From the NCBI GenBank assembly GCA_016706685.1, contig JADJJE010000022.1, forward strand, positions 67,432 through 131,431: DNA of 64,000 nucleotides, written 5' to 3'. The DNA is from Sandaracinaceae bacterium. Its GTDB lineage: Bacteria > Myxococcota_A > Polyangia > Polyangiales > Houyiibacteriaceae. The first letter of the stretch is position 1, and each line of letters opens with the position of its first letter. The notes under the pieces were generated by a model. That model saw only the letters and a program-made list of their open reading frames with translations, did no database searches and was not told the origin of the DNA. This document shows positions 1-8,761 of the stretch, in pieces. The position numbers were made by a program, and so were the translations under genes.

Positions 1-54
1 GCGTGACGTCGAGGCCGCCGCGCCGAATTGTCTCGGCGCTGCGGCGATGACCGC

Positions 55-2094
55 TCAGCGGCGTGGACTGGGGCTGTGCTCGACCTCGGCGGTCACGCTG
101 TTGCCGCTCGCGTCGGTGGCCCGCACCGCCACCACGTGTGGGCCGGGCGCCAGCTCCTCGAGCTCCACTTCGAAGCGCTCCACCGCGGTGTCGAGCAGGT
201 GGTCCACGGGGAAGACGTCATGGAACTCACCCCCGTCGATGGCCAGCTCGAGCCGTGCGATGGGGCCCAGCGTGTCCACCGCGCGACCGGAGACGCGAGC
301 GCCCTCTAGTGCGAGGCCCTCGATGACGGGCGCGTGGTTGTCGATGCGAATGGGCTCCGACACGGCGCGCGACGTGAGCTGCAGCGCCCGCGGGTTGGCG
401 GACTCGTCCGACGCCTCGACCTCGACGATGTAGTAGCCGTCGGGCAGCGACGCCGTCTCCCACGCGTAGTTCGGCTCGGTGTGCACCACGCTGTCGCGCA
501 GCATGTCACGCCACACCGTCTGGTTCTCGGCGCGGAAGCGCAGCCGATAGCGGAGCGCGTCGCCGTCCGGGTTGTCCATCTGCCACTCGAGCTCGTAGCG
601 CGAGCTGGCGGTGCGACCGGCGGGGCGCGCCTTGAGGCCCACGGCCAGCACGGCCGCGCGCTGGTTCTGCTGCAGGTAGTGCAGCACGATGGCGTGCACG
701 GTGCTGGTGGGGCTGGTGAGCTCCGCGCGCACCTGGATGTAGCGCGCTCCCGGGCTGCGCACCGGGCCGGGCGCCGTGATGGGCGCCGACCACGCGCTCC
801 AGGTCTCGTCGGGCGTGGCGCTGTTGCCGGTGCGGGTGAGCATGCGCACCGCGCCTTGGCCGCGCCAGTCCAGCTGACCGAAGCGCGCGTTGAACGACGC
901 GTCCTGCACCGCGCTGGTCCAGAGTGGAGCCGCAGCAGGGCGATCGGTCAGGCGGTAGACGGCGCCGCTGTCGCCGGTGGCGATGACGGGCTCGCTGCCC
1001 AGCATGTCGATGGCGAGCACCTGCCGCTCTTCCACGTCGACGAGGATGGCGTGCGTGCGATCGGGAGCCACGCGGAAGACGCGCCCCTCCTTGCCCGCGC
1101 CCGCGTAGATGGTGCCGTCGGTGTCGAGCTGCACCGAGGTGAAGTGGCCGTCGTCGTGCGCGAACACGCGCTCCGTGCGGCCGTCGGCGTTCACCACGAA
1201 GAGGCGGCCCTTGCCCGTGGCGGGCCGGCTGGGGATGCCCTCCACGGCGGCGCCCACCCGGGGCGGCGCGGGGAACTCGTTGGCCGCCACGGCCAGCACG
1301 CCGTTGCGCGCGGCGATGGCCGTGACCTCGTTGCCTGGGAAGTCGTAGACCACCTCGGCGCGCCCAGGGCCCAGCAGCTTCAGCAGCAGCGCGTCGTCGC
1401 TGGTGCCCGCGTAGACGCTGCCGTCCGCGTCGCGGGCGAGGCTCATGACGTGGCCCGCGCGGCTCTGGTAGTAGACCTCGGCGTGGCCGCTGCGGTCGAT
1501 GCTGTAGACGCGACCGTTGGGGCCCGTGGCCGCCAAGAGCGACGTGCCGTGCACCACCAGCGCCCACACGTGCTCGGTCTCGGGGAGCTGCACCAGCTCG
1601 CGGATGGCGCCGCCGGGCGGCACGACGAACACGCGCCCTTCCGGGAGCGTGCCCGCGTAGAGCGTGCCGTCCGTGTCGAGGGCCAGCGAGGCCACCAGGA
1701 GCTGCCCCGTGACCGCCACCTCTTCGATGCGATCGCCGCGCAGGCGCAAGATGCGGCCCTCGTTGCCCGTGCCGAGGAACACGCTGCCGTCGGGCGCGCG
1801 CACCATGCTGTAGACCAGGGGCGTGTTCTCGACCGCGATGCGGCGCACCTCGCGGCCCACGGCCAGGCTGCCGTGGGAGAGCACGGTGGTGCCGGCCAGC
1901 TCACCGGCCGTGAACGTGGCGGCGGAGTCCACTTGGAAGCTGCGCGTCCCCACCGCGGCGGCGCGTGAGGTCCAGGCGGTGCTGGCCAGCAGCGTGAGCG
2001 CCGGCACGCCGAGCGCGCAGCCGAGCAGGATGGAGAGCGCGCGACGGGCGCGCGGCGAGCGAAGGGCAACGAGGCGATGGCGAGGCGTGGTCAT
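55..2094 (-). CDS. Exported beta-propeller protein with Ig/FN3-like C-terminus
   Basis: 679 aa. An N-terminal basic stretch and hydrophobic segment end in an AxA-type site (about residues 15-47), so it should be exported. Residues about 85-390 hold repeated blades of the form DGSVYAGT/DTDGTLYAGT followed by GRVFRV-like strands, the pattern of an NHL/Vgb-type beta-propeller. Residues about 440-675 look like two beta-sandwich (FN3/Ig-like) domains, including NPDGDALRYRLRFR. No catalytic motif is visible; a binding or scaffold role is inferred. Its ATG overlaps the stop of the upstream S55 peptidase gene (ATGA), so the two are probably co-translated. It could instead be a two-component-type sensor propeller, but no kinase domain follows. 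Confidence 0.75.
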   Translation of the reverse strand: MTTPRHRLVALRSPRARRALSILLGCALGVPALTLLASTAWTSRAAAVGTRSFQVDSAATFTAGELAGTTVLSHGSLAVGREVRRIAVENTPLVYSMVRAPDGSVFLGTGNEGRILRLRGDRIEEVAVTGQLLVASLALDTDGTLYAGTLPEGRVFVVPPGGAIRELVQLPETEHVWALVVHGTSLLAATGPNGRVYSIDRSGHAEVYYQSRAGHVMSLARDADGSVYAGTSDDALLLKLLGPGRAEVVYDFPGNEVTAIAARNGVLAVAANEFPAPPRVGAAVEGIPSRPATGKGRLFVVNADGRTERVFAHDDGHFTSVQLDTDGTIYAGAGKEGRVFRVAPDRTHAILVDVEERQVLAIDMLGSEPVIATGDSGAVYRLTDRPAAAPLWTSAVQDASFNARFGQLDWRGQGAVRMLTRTGNSATPDETWSAWSAPITAPGPVRSPGARYIQVRAELTSPTSTVHAIVLHYLQQNQRAAVLAVGLKARPAGRTASSRYELEWQMDNPDGDALRYRLRFRAENQTVWRDMLRDSVVHTEPNYAWETASLPDGYYIVEVEASDESANPRALQLTSRAVSEPIRIDNHAPVIEGLALEGARVSGRAVDTLGPIARLELAIDGGEFHDVFPVDHLLDTAVERFEVELEELAPGPHVVAVRATDASGNSVTAEVEHSPSPRR

Positions 2095-4025
2095 GGGGTG
2101 GCTCTCGGCTGACGGACGCGGAGGGTGAGGCGGGCGCTGCCGAAGACGACGTCTCCCATGGGGAGCTCTTGACGCACGCGGGTCTCGAAGGGGGCGGAGA
2201 CGAGGGCTCCGGTGACGGGCTGCAGCGCGTCCAGCGCCGACGGGGGCAGGCCGCTCACGGCGTGACCGTCGAAGCGCAGACCGCGCGTGGGAAGCGCGAT
2301 GGCGGCTACCAGTGAGGTGGCCGGGTAACGGTCGCCGAGGTCCGCCAGGTACTCGGCGAGGTCGCTGGGCCGGCCGTGCTCACGGGTCTGCGTGGGGCCG
2401 GGGGCGATGGTGATCTGCAGCGTCTCCCCGGCCACGTGGCGCGGGATGCGCACCTGCACCACGCGCGTGGTGTCGGGCTCGCCCCAGCGGCGCACCTGCA
2501 GGTAGACGGGCACCAGCGCGCCCGGCTCGACCTCGTCCTCGGTGGTGGTGGCGGCGATCATCTGCAGCACGTCGCGGCGGTACTCGATCTCGAGGTCCAC
2601 CTCGATGCCGGTGACGCGCGCGGGGCCGAAGGGGTTGTCGAAGGCCGCCATCATGACGGCGAACATGCGCATCTGCGCGAGGGCGCCGGCCTCGGCCGGG
2701 CCCGCGTCCATGTAGCCGCGCTCCTCGAACACGATGGGCTGATGGCCCTCGAGGCGCACCTGCGTGCGGGCGCGGAACACCACGTCGGTCGCGTCGGCCG
2801 CCGAAGCGTGGAGCGCGTTGATCAGGCTCGCGTACGCCAGCATGGGGGACATCGCGCGGTGGTGGGCCACCTCGAGGTTCCACTCGGTGCGCGGGGCGCC
2901 CTCCACGCCGTGCAGGCGCACGCGCATGGGGATGGTGGCGGCGCGGATGCGCGTGTCGATGACGATGGCGCTCTGGCGGTCGTGGATGAGCGCGCCCAGC
3001 GGCGCGAGCGCCTCGGCGATCTTGAACGAGCGCTGGTCGCTGATGAGCACGTGCAGCACGCGCGCCGTGGTGGTGGGCAGCCCGGTCTCGCCGCCGTTCA
3101 TCATGGGGTGGCCGAAGGCGATGACGCGCTCGCCGCCCACGTGGGTGACGGTCCCGATGCCCGTGGTGGCCATGTCGCCGCGCACCAGCTGCACGCCGAT
3201 GGAGCCTCCGTCCACGTAGCGCGCGTTGGCGTCGGGGGCAGGGCGCCCTGCGCCGCCGGTCTGCACCGGGTCGAGGCCCAGGCCCGAGAGCTCACGCGAG
3301 AGCATCTGCGCCACGTCGTCGGTGAAGCCGCCCAGCATGAGCGGGGTCTGCGCCGGCACTAGGCCGACCGGGCCCGTGGAGCGCGCCTGCGCGAGGCGGG
3401 CCACGTCGGCCCGCACGCCCGCGAACGCGTCCACGTCCGTGGGCGGCAGCGCGGCGGTGCGGCGCTGTGCTGCAGCCGCCGGCCGGCTGGCTCCGCGAGG
3501 CGCGCCTGGCGAGGTGGGGAACAGCTCTGCGCCAGGGAAGCTGCTGGGCCGAATGGGGCGGTGCAGCTCGGCGAGCATGTTGGCGATGGGCGTGACGCCG
3601 ATGACCGGGTCGGTGCCGTGCGGCCACCCGTAGGCGTAGGCACCCGCCAGGCGACCGTCGAGGTACACCGGGCTGCCGCTCATGCCACCCACGGCGCGCG
3701 CGCGGTTGAGCAAGGGGTGCGGGGTGCGCACCAGGATCAGGTCCTGGTCGGGCCGGAAGTTGTGCAGGACGTCGATGACCTCCACGTCGAAGCGCTCGGG
3801 CTCGGTGCCGGTCAGCACGCTGAGGCCGTAGCCACGCATGCCGGGGCGGATTTCGTCCACGCCGATGGTGCGCGGACCCGACTGTGCCACGCCGACGGTG
3901 GCGGCGACGGCGGCCAGGGCCGTGGCCAGCGCGGCGAGGAACACGGGACGCCGGCGGGCTTCCCCGTGGGTCGCGTGGGCGCGCGGGCGCGGTGTGCTCG
4001 GCCGACCAGTGGGTCTCGGCGTCAT
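2091..4025 (-). CDS. Exported SpoIVB/S55-type serine peptidase
   Basis: 644 aa. The N-terminus is basic, followed by a hydrophobic segment (VFLAALATALAAVAATVG) and probable cleavage after AQS, so the protein is exported. Residues about 50-130 carry GVDEIRPGMRGYGLSV and then GGMSGSPVYLDGRLAGAYAYGW, the S55 signature with the catalytic Ser in GMSGSP. The middle region has IAFGHPMMNGGETG, the second conserved block of this family. The C-terminal part resembles the beta-rich tail common in long S55 proteins. I chose the ATG at 4025 because GGAG lies 8 nt upstream; an ATG at 4082 lacks support. SpoIVB cleaves regulatory partners in trans; the substrate here is unknown. It overlaps the beta-propeller gene by ATGA. 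Confidence 0.8.
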   Translation of the reverse strand: MTPRPTGRPSTPRPRAHATHGEARRRPVFLAALATALAAVAATVGVAQSGPRTIGVDEIRPGMRGYGLSVLTGTEPERFDVEVIDVLHNFRPDQDLILVRTPHPLLNRARAVGGMSGSPVYLDGRLAGAYAYGWPHGTDPVIGVTPIANMLAELHRPIRPSSFPGAELFPTSPGAPRGASRPAAAAQRRTAALPPTDVDAFAGVRADVARLAQARSTGPVGLVPAQTPLMLGGFTDDVAQMLSRELSGLGLDPVQTGGAGRPAPDANARYVDGGSIGVQLVRGDMATTGIGTVTHVGGERVIAFGHPMMNGGETGLPTTTARVLHVLISDQRSFKIAEALAPLGALIHDRQSAIVIDTRIRAATIPMRVRLHGVEGAPRTEWNLEVAHHRAMSPMLAYASLINALHASAADATDVVFRARTQVRLEGHQPIVFEERGYMDAGPAEAGALAQMRMFAVMMAAFDNPFGPARVTGIEVDLEIEYRRDVLQMIAATTTEDEVEPGALVPVYLQVRRWGEPDTTRVVQVRIPRHVAGETLQITIAPGPTQTREHGRPSDLAEYLADLGDRYPATSLVAAIALPTRGLRFDGHAVSGLPPSALDALQPVTGALVSAPFETRVRQELPMGDVVFGSARLTLRVRQPRATP

Positions 4026-4143
4026 CTCGTGGGCTCCAGGGTGGTGACGGACGCGTTGGGCGCGGGCACGGTTGTCCAGCAACGCGCAGCGAGGGTGTGA
4101 ACTTCCACCTGATCGCTCGGTTTGGGTTGGACCGGGGTGGGGC

Positions 4144-4599
4144 TCACTCGGCTGGCGCGACCGCCACGCTGGGCTGCAGGTCCAGGCTGCGCAAGAGCTC
4201 GCGCACGGCCTCCAAGCGAAACGGCTTGGTGAGACACGCGACGGCGCCCACCAGCGAAGCGGCAGGGTGCTCCTTGGCGCCCGCTTCCACCACCAGCACG
4301 ACGGGCACCTCGGGCATGAGCTCCGCGATCTCCTGCGCCAGCTCGATGCCGTCCATGCCGGGCAAGCGCTCGCTCACCAGCACCAGGTCCACCTGCCACT
4401 GCGAGAGCAGCGCGAGCGCGCCTTCGCCGGAGCCGCTGCCCACCACGCGGTGCCCCTCGAGGGTCAGCATGCGCGCCGCACGGGCCTGTTGGTCCGGGTC
4501 GCTCTCCACCACCAGGATGCCGCAGGCACGCCGGGTCTGCGCCACTCGCCGAGCCGCCTCGACGAGCGTGATGCGTTCCTGTGGCGCGGGCTTCAGCAT
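4144..4599 (-). CDS. Degenerate response-regulator receiver protein
   Basis: 151 aa, a single CheY-like receiver domain (residues about 27-140) with a short N-terminal extension. The fold signature is clear: GILVVESDP at strand 1, VDLVLVSERLPGMDG at strand 3 and CLTKPF with the conserved Lys (K125). The phosphoacceptor Asp that should precede the ERLPGMDG block is Ser76, and the usual Thr/Ser after strand 4 is Val. It therefore probably cannot be phosphorylated in the canonical way and may act as a constitutive or protein-binding receiver. No output domain and no adjacent histidine kinase is present. The gene stands alone, 118 bp from the S55 peptidase start. Confidence 0.8.
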   Translation of the reverse strand: MLKPAPQERITLVEAARRVAQTRRACGILVVESDPDQQARAARMLTLEGHRVVGSGSGEGALALLSQWQVDLVLVSERLPGMDGIELAQEIAELMPEVPVVLVVEAGAKEHPAASLVGAVACLTKPFRLEAVRELLRSLDLQPSVAVAPAE

Positions 4600-4672
4600 G
4601 AGCGTCGACCATCATAGGGTGCCCCTCAGAGGGATGCAACGACGGCCCCATTCCCCATGGATTCCAGAGACT

Positions 4673-5464
4673 TCAGCTGCCGAGGCGAAAGTCGCGCACG
4701 TGCGACAGGCCGGACTCCGGGGGAGGGGGCTCGAGCTCCCACGTGTCCATCAGCCCGACCAGCGCATCCGGGAAGTATCCGTAAGCCATCGCGCACACGG
4801 CGGGGTCCGAGTCGAACACCGCCACGACCTCGCCGCCACGTGCCAGCTCGGGCAGCATCTCGCGCTTGTGCGCCTCGTCCGACAGGGTGGCGTCCGGCTT
4901 GAAGGCAAGCTGCACACCGGGCTCGGCGATGGGGAAGCCATGGTCGCGCAGCGCCACCACGCTGCCGATCAGCATGCTGGGGATGTCGCGTGCGCTCAGG
5001 TAGACCACGCCACCACCGGCGCGGTGCACCTGCGAGGCGAACTCGGCGGCGCCTGGCTCGGGGGTGTCGTGCACCAAGTAGGCCGAGTCGTGGAAGCGTG
5101 TGTACCAGAAGTTGGTGATGTCCCGGACGGTGAGGGGCTGCACCACACCCACTTCGCGCAGCGTGTCGCGCAGCAGCCGGCGGATCATGCCGTGTTCGAG
5201 GCGACGTAGGGAGGCCGCCACGGCAGGTGCTTCGTTCTCTACGCTGTCGGCGAACTCGAACAGGATCTGCAGCGTGCGCGGGCGCGTCTCGAACAGGGTT
5301 CCGTCCAGCCCGAAGACCACGATGGGAGGCAGGCCGCCGTCGGCTGCCCGCACGTTCACCCGGTCGAGGACCTGTTGGAGCAGTTGAATTTGATGGGGCA
5401 GGGGAGGTGGCAGCACGGCGGCGAGGGTATCAAAGGAGCCGTAAAGGACGCAACGGAACGGCAA
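4673..5464 (-). CDS. HAD-like protein lacking the nucleophile Asp
   Basis: Up to 263 aa. Motif I reads VVFGLDGTLF, whereas HAD phosphatases have FDLDGT; the nucleophile Asp is Gly52 while the general-acid Asp54 is kept. Motif II is VVYLSARD, a Lys is available in HKREML, and motif IV is VAVFDSDPAVC, so the Rossmann-like HAD fold is well supported. Loss of the nucleophile predicts no phosphoaspartate chemistry; a structural or binding role is inferred. The start is uncertain: 5464 is TTG and a GTG at 5416 would give a 247-aa protein. It is divergent from the lipoprotein gene at 5522. Confidence 0.7.
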   Translation of the reverse strand: MPFRCVLYGSFDTLAAVLPPPLPHQIQLLQQVLDRVNVRAADGGLPPIVVFGLDGTLFETRPRTLQILFEFADSVENEAPAVAASLRRLEHGMIRRLLRDTLREVGVVQPLTVRDITNFWYTRFHDSAYLVHDTPEPGAAEFASQVHRAGGGVVYLSARDIPSMLIGSVVALRDHGFPIAEPGVQLAFKPDATLSDEAHKREMLPELARGGEVVAVFDSDPAVCAMAYGYFPDALVGLMDTWELEPPPPESGLSHVRDFRLGS

Positions 5465-5521
5465 TTCTCCACGAAGTCCCGCCGTGGCGCCGTGCGAGCC
5501 GGGCTGGTATTCTCGCTGGCC

Positions 5522-6112
5522 ATGTCGTCACGCACGTCCCTTCGGTCGGTGTTCTCCTCCTGGTCCGCGCTGCTCGCGCTGCTCTCGCTCGGCGCGCTGG
5601 GCGGGGCGCTCTCCGGCTGCAGCAGCCCCACGGCGTACGTCATCGAGGGCGACACCATGGTCTACACGCTGACCAATCTGCACCCCGACGAGCGGCGCGG
5701 TCTCGCGTACTCGCTGAACTATCAACAGGACGGCCTGATCCCCGTCTGCACGCAGGTCAACATCGACAGCGTGAACCAGCAGGAGCTGCGCTTCACGGTG
5801 TCTGGGACCGGACGCCAGTACCGCTACATGTTCACGCGCCACCTGCGCGACGCCATCGACATGCACATGAGCCGCTACTTCGGGCCGAACTGCCCGGACC
5901 TGACGGCGCTCAGCGAGGCAGACCGCGTGGGCATCCAGCAGGGCCAGGTGTTCCAGGGCATGAGCAAGCAAGGCGTCATCCTGGCCATCGGCTACCCGCC
6001 CGAGCACCAGACGCCTTCGCTCGAGGCCGACCAGTGGTCGTACTGGCGCAACTCCCACAGCCGCTTCCAGGTCTACTTCGTGGGCGGCCTGGTGAGCGGC
6101 ATCCAGCAGTAA
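5522..6112 (+). CDS. Lipoprotein with BamE/SmpA-like domain
   Basis: 196 aa. The signal peptide ends in a lipobox (GGALSGC, Cys29), so it should be lipidated. The C-terminal third has QGQVFQGMSKQGVILAIGYPP, a W-x-YWRN segment and FQVYFVGGLVSGI, which follows the BamE/SmpA pattern of a helix, a GxP turn, a W-Y strand and a final F-x-V-x-F-x-x-G-x-V strand. BamE domains assist outer-membrane protein assembly, but related folds occur in unrelated lipoproteins, so the function is not assigned. I preferred the ATG at 5522 over upstream in-frame starts because it immediately precedes the signal peptide. The downstream epimerase frame overlaps its last codons. Confidence 0.65.
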   Translation: MSSRTSLRSVFSSWSALLALLSLGALGGALSGCSSPTAYVIEGDTMVYTLTNLHPDERRGLAYSLNYQQDGLIPVCTQVNIDSVNQQELRFTVSGTGRQYRYMFTRHLRDAIDMHMSRYFGPNCPDLTALSEADRVGIQQGQVFQGMSKQGVILAIGYPPEHQTPSLEADQWSYWRNSHSRFQVYFVGGLVSGIQQ

Positions 6113-6113
6113 G

Positions 6114-7076
6114 CTGCGCGTCTTCCTGACAGGCGCCACGGGGTTCCTCGGCGCTCACCTGCTGCCGGCCCTGCGCAGCGCGGGGCACGACGTGCGGGTC
6201 TGGGCGCGGGCGTCTTCGGACGTGGGGGCGCTGGGCGACGTGGAGGTGCGGCGTGGCTCGCTGCTGGACGAAGCAGCGCTCACAGATGCCATGCGCGGGT
6301 GCGATGCCGTCCTGCACGCTGCGGGTGGCGGCAAAGTGCTGCACATCGCCGATGTCTACCGCGACAACACGGAGACCACCGCCGTGCTGGTGGCGGCGGC
6401 GAAGCGCGCAGGCGTCGCGCGCTTCGTGTTGGTCTCTTCGCTGGCTGCGGGCGGTGGCGGTGAGCGCCCGCGCGTGGAGAGCGACCCGCCGCGACCCGCG
6501 TCGCACTACGGGCGCAGCAAGCTCGAAGCGGAGCGACGCGTGCTGGCCGAGCAGGAGCACCTGCACGCGGTCATCGTGCGGCCGCCAGCGGTGTATGGGC
6601 CGGGCGACACCCGCATGGTGGCGCTCTTCGCTGCAGCCACGCGTGGCGTGGTGCCCATGGTGCTGCCCAGCGGCAGCCTGTCACTGGTCTACGGCGCGGA
6701 CTGCGCCGACGCGCTGGTGCGCGCGCTGACCGCCACGGTGCCGAGCGGGAGTGTCTACTACGTGGCCGACGGCGAGCCGTATGGGCGCCGCGAGTTCGCC
6801 TCGCTGATTGGCGCGGCGGTGGGGCGCCGCGTGCGCGTGGTCCCCATCCCCACGGCTGCGGTCGTGGCCGCAGGCGCGCTGAACGAGGCATGGGGGCGGC
6901 TGCGCCGCGAGAGCGTGGTGCTGAGCCGCGACAAGGTGGCGGACATCCGCGTGCCGCACCAGACGTGCGATGCGTCGCGCGCACGAGCCGAGCTGGGCTG
7001 GACGCCACGCGTGCGCTTCGAGGAGGGCGCACGCCTGACGGCCGAGGCGTACCGACGCGACGGCTGGATCCGCTAG
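6114..7076 (+). CDS. NAD-dependent epimerase/dehydratase (extended SDR), apparent CTG start
   Basis: About 320 aa. The dinucleotide-binding motif FLTGATGFLGAHLL lies at the very N-terminus; the catalytic Ser is in FVLVSSLAA and the Tyr/Lys pair in HYGRSKLEAER, with PPAVYGPGD following. The family is extended SDR (sugar epimerase, sterol-dehydrogenase-like). The first ATG/GTG in frame is the GTG at 6192, which would delete the glycine-rich motif. The only plausible start in the open frame (stop at 6093) is CTG at 6114, giving a textbook MRVFLTGATG beginning just after the upstream stop (6110-6112). Substrate unknown. Confidence 0.8.
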   Translation: MRVFLTGATGFLGAHLLPALRSAGHDVRVWARASSDVGALGDVEVRRGSLLDEAALTDAMRGCDAVLHAAGGGKVLHIADVYRDNTETTAVLVAAAKRAGVARFVLVSSLAAGGGGERPRVESDPPRPASHYGRSKLEAERRVLAEQEHLHAVIVRPPAVYGPGDTRMVALFAAATRGVVPMVLPSGSLSLVYGADCADALVRALTATVPSGSVYYVADGEPYGRREFASLIGAAVGRRVRVVPIPTAAVVAAGALNEAWGRLRRESVVLSRDKVADIRVPHQTCDASRARAELGWTPRVRFEEGARLTAEAYRRDGWIR

Positions 7077-7104
7077 CGGCGCGACGGGGCGGCCCACCCC
7101 GCGG

Positions 7105-7527
7105 CTATGCGGACGCGAGCGCGGTGCGCACCAGCGAAGCGAGGGCAGCACCCTCCGGGCCTCCCAAGCTGCCGGCGGGCCACTTCACGCCGAGCCCCTG
7201 CGCACCATCCGGCTTCGGGATGATGTGGAAGTGCACGTGGAACACCGCCTGGTGCGCGCCGGCGCCATTGTTCTGCAGCACGTTGTACTCGCGCACCCCC
7301 GTGACCGCGATGAGCGCACGGCACAGGCGCGGCAGCACCCGACCGATGGCGGCCGAAGACTCGTCCGAGAGCGCGTCGAGGGTCACGGCCGGCTCCTTCG
7401 GGATGACGAGTGTGTGCCCCTTCGAGAGCGGGCCGATGTCCAGGAACGCGAGCACGAGGTCGTCCTCGTAGACTCGGTGGCAGGGGATCTCGCCCCGCAG
7501 GATCTTGCTGAAGATGGTGTCGGACAT
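7105..7527 (-). CDS. HIT family nucleotide hydrolase
   Basis: 140 aa. DTIFSKILRGEIPCHRVYEDD at the N-terminus and the histidine triad HVHFHIIP near residue 108 identify a HINT-branch HIT protein, which hydrolyses AMP-linked substrates such as adenosine phosphoramidates. The length is near the family norm of 110-140 aa. I chose the ATG at 7527 because MSDTIF is the usual HIT N-terminus; the frame stays open to an ATG at 7551. It is convergent with the epimerase gene and divergent from the lipoprotein gene at 7569. The specific cellular substrate cannot be told from sequence. Confidence 0.9.
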   Translation of the reverse strand: MSDTIFSKILRGEIPCHRVYEDDLVLAFLDIGPLSKGHTLVIPKEPAVTLDALSDESSAAIGRVLPRLCRALIAVTGVREYNVLQNNGAGAHQAVFHVHFHIIPKPDGAQGLGVKWPAGSLGGPEGAALASLVRTALASA

Positions 7528-7568
7528 GGGCGCACCATACCACCGGCCCATGGGTATACTGGGCGGCG

Positions 7569-8189
7569 ATGAACCATCGAGCCCCTCGCTGTGTCTCCGT
7601 GGCCGTGCTGTCGCTGCTGGTGGGCACGCTGGCGTGCGGCGGGGACGGGAGCGAGGAGGCGCCCAACAGCGGTGAACCCGTCGAAGACCCCTATGGCGGT
7701 GAGGAGCCGACGACCGCGGTCACGCTCCCGTTCGAGGACCCGACACCGATGCCGACGCCCGTCCCCGCTCCGCTTCCCGAGCAGGTCGTGCCAGCCACTG
7801 GCCCGGCCCAGCTGGTGCTGCTGCACACGCACGAGCTGCTGCGCTCGGAGGAGCGGTACGTGGAGCAGCTGCTCAGCGCGCTCCGACGGGCGTCCATCAC
7901 GCTCGAGCGCACGCCCGTGGGAGACCGCGCTGCGATGCTCGAGGGCTGGCTGACGGAGACCGACCCGGCACGGCGCGCACAGCTCGCGCTGGGACCCGCA
8001 CGTGGGAGTGCGCGCGCGTTGTTGGTCCTGCGGATCTCGGCGCCGGTGGACCGCCGCGCTCAGGGGGTCACGGCCTTCGGCGTGATCGCCGGCGAGCCGG
8101 CGCGCGAGCGCCTGTGGGCGCAGGGCGACCTGCCTGCGGACGCGCACGCGGCGCTGGCTGCACTCTTGGGCGAGGGGAGCCAGCCATGA
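7569..8189 (+). CDS. Lipoprotein of unknown function
   Basis: 206 aa. The signal peptide ends in the lipobox VGTLACGG (Cys24). An acidic/proline-rich linker (residues about 25-80) follows, then a globular domain with VLLHTHELLRSEERYVEQLLSALRR and ALLVLRISAPVD. I do not recognise the domain. The stop overlaps the ATG of the next gene (ATGA at 8186-8189), so the two exported proteins are probably co-translated and may act together in the envelope. Confidence 0.6.
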   Translation: MNHRAPRCVSVAVLSLLVGTLACGGDGSEEAPNSGEPVEDPYGGEEPTTAVTLPFEDPTPMPTPVPAPLPEQVVPATGPAQLVLLHTHELLRSEERYVEQLLSALRRASITLERTPVGDRAAMLEGWLTETDPARRAQLALGPARGSARALLVLRISAPVDRRAQGVTAFGVIAGEPARERLWAQGDLPADAHAALAALLGEGSQP

Positions 8190-8743
8190 GCTGCGGTCAC
8201 CTCGCATCACGCGCGCGCATCCTGGTGCTCCGGTTGTCGGCGCTGGTCGCGCTGCTCGGGGCGCTGGTCCTGCCCACGGCGCTGCTCGTGCCCATGCCCG
8301 CGCGAGCAGGCGCGCGCGACCTCGAGGTGCTCTTCGTGCGCCTCGACGACGGGAGCGACGCGGCGGCCACGGCCTGTGCTGGCGCCGTGCGGGGCGCGCT
8401 GAACCGCGCCTTCGGCGGCGAAGTCCACCTGATGTCGATCCCGCGCGACGTGCTGCTCACGCGCCTCGGGGCGAGCTCGCTCGACGGCTTCGTGGGATGG
8501 CCACGGGAGCGCTTCTCGGGTGCGCTCAGCGGGCGGTCCGCCGCAGGCCTCGACGCGCTGGTGATGCTGGACTGCCAACCCGCGCTACAGCGCCTCGACC
8601 TCGTGGTGTTCGCGGGGACGGGCGCGCTCCCGAGCGCCGAAGCGCAGCGCCTGTCGGTGCGCCACACGGAGATCACGCCCGCAGTGGCGCGTTTCGCAGG
8701 CAGCGTGGCCAGCATGTGGCAGACCGAGGGGTTCTCGCCCTGA
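8186..8743 (+). CDS. Exported protein of unknown function
   Basis: 185 aa. The hydrophobic N-terminus (LSALVALLGALVLPTALLVPMPARAGA) ends in an AxA cleavage site, so the protein should be periplasmic or secreted. The mature part has LEVLFVRLDDGSDAAATACAGAVRGAL and LDALVMLDCQPALQRLDLVVFAG, an alternating strand/helix pattern that I cannot place in a family; one pair of Cys could form a disulfide. It is coupled to the upstream lipoprotein gene by a 4-nt overlap, and both end before the convergent TetR gene. Confidence 0.55.
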   Translation: MSCGHLASRARILVLRLSALVALLGALVLPTALLVPMPARAGARDLEVLFVRLDDGSDAAATACAGAVRGALNRAFGGEVHLMSIPRDVLLTRLGASSLDGFVGWPRERFSGALSGRSAAGLDALVMLDCQPALQRLDLVVFAGTGALPSAEAQRLSVRHTEITPAVARFAGSVASMWQTEGFSP

Positions 8744-8761
8744 CCCTGCGTTGAGAGGTCG

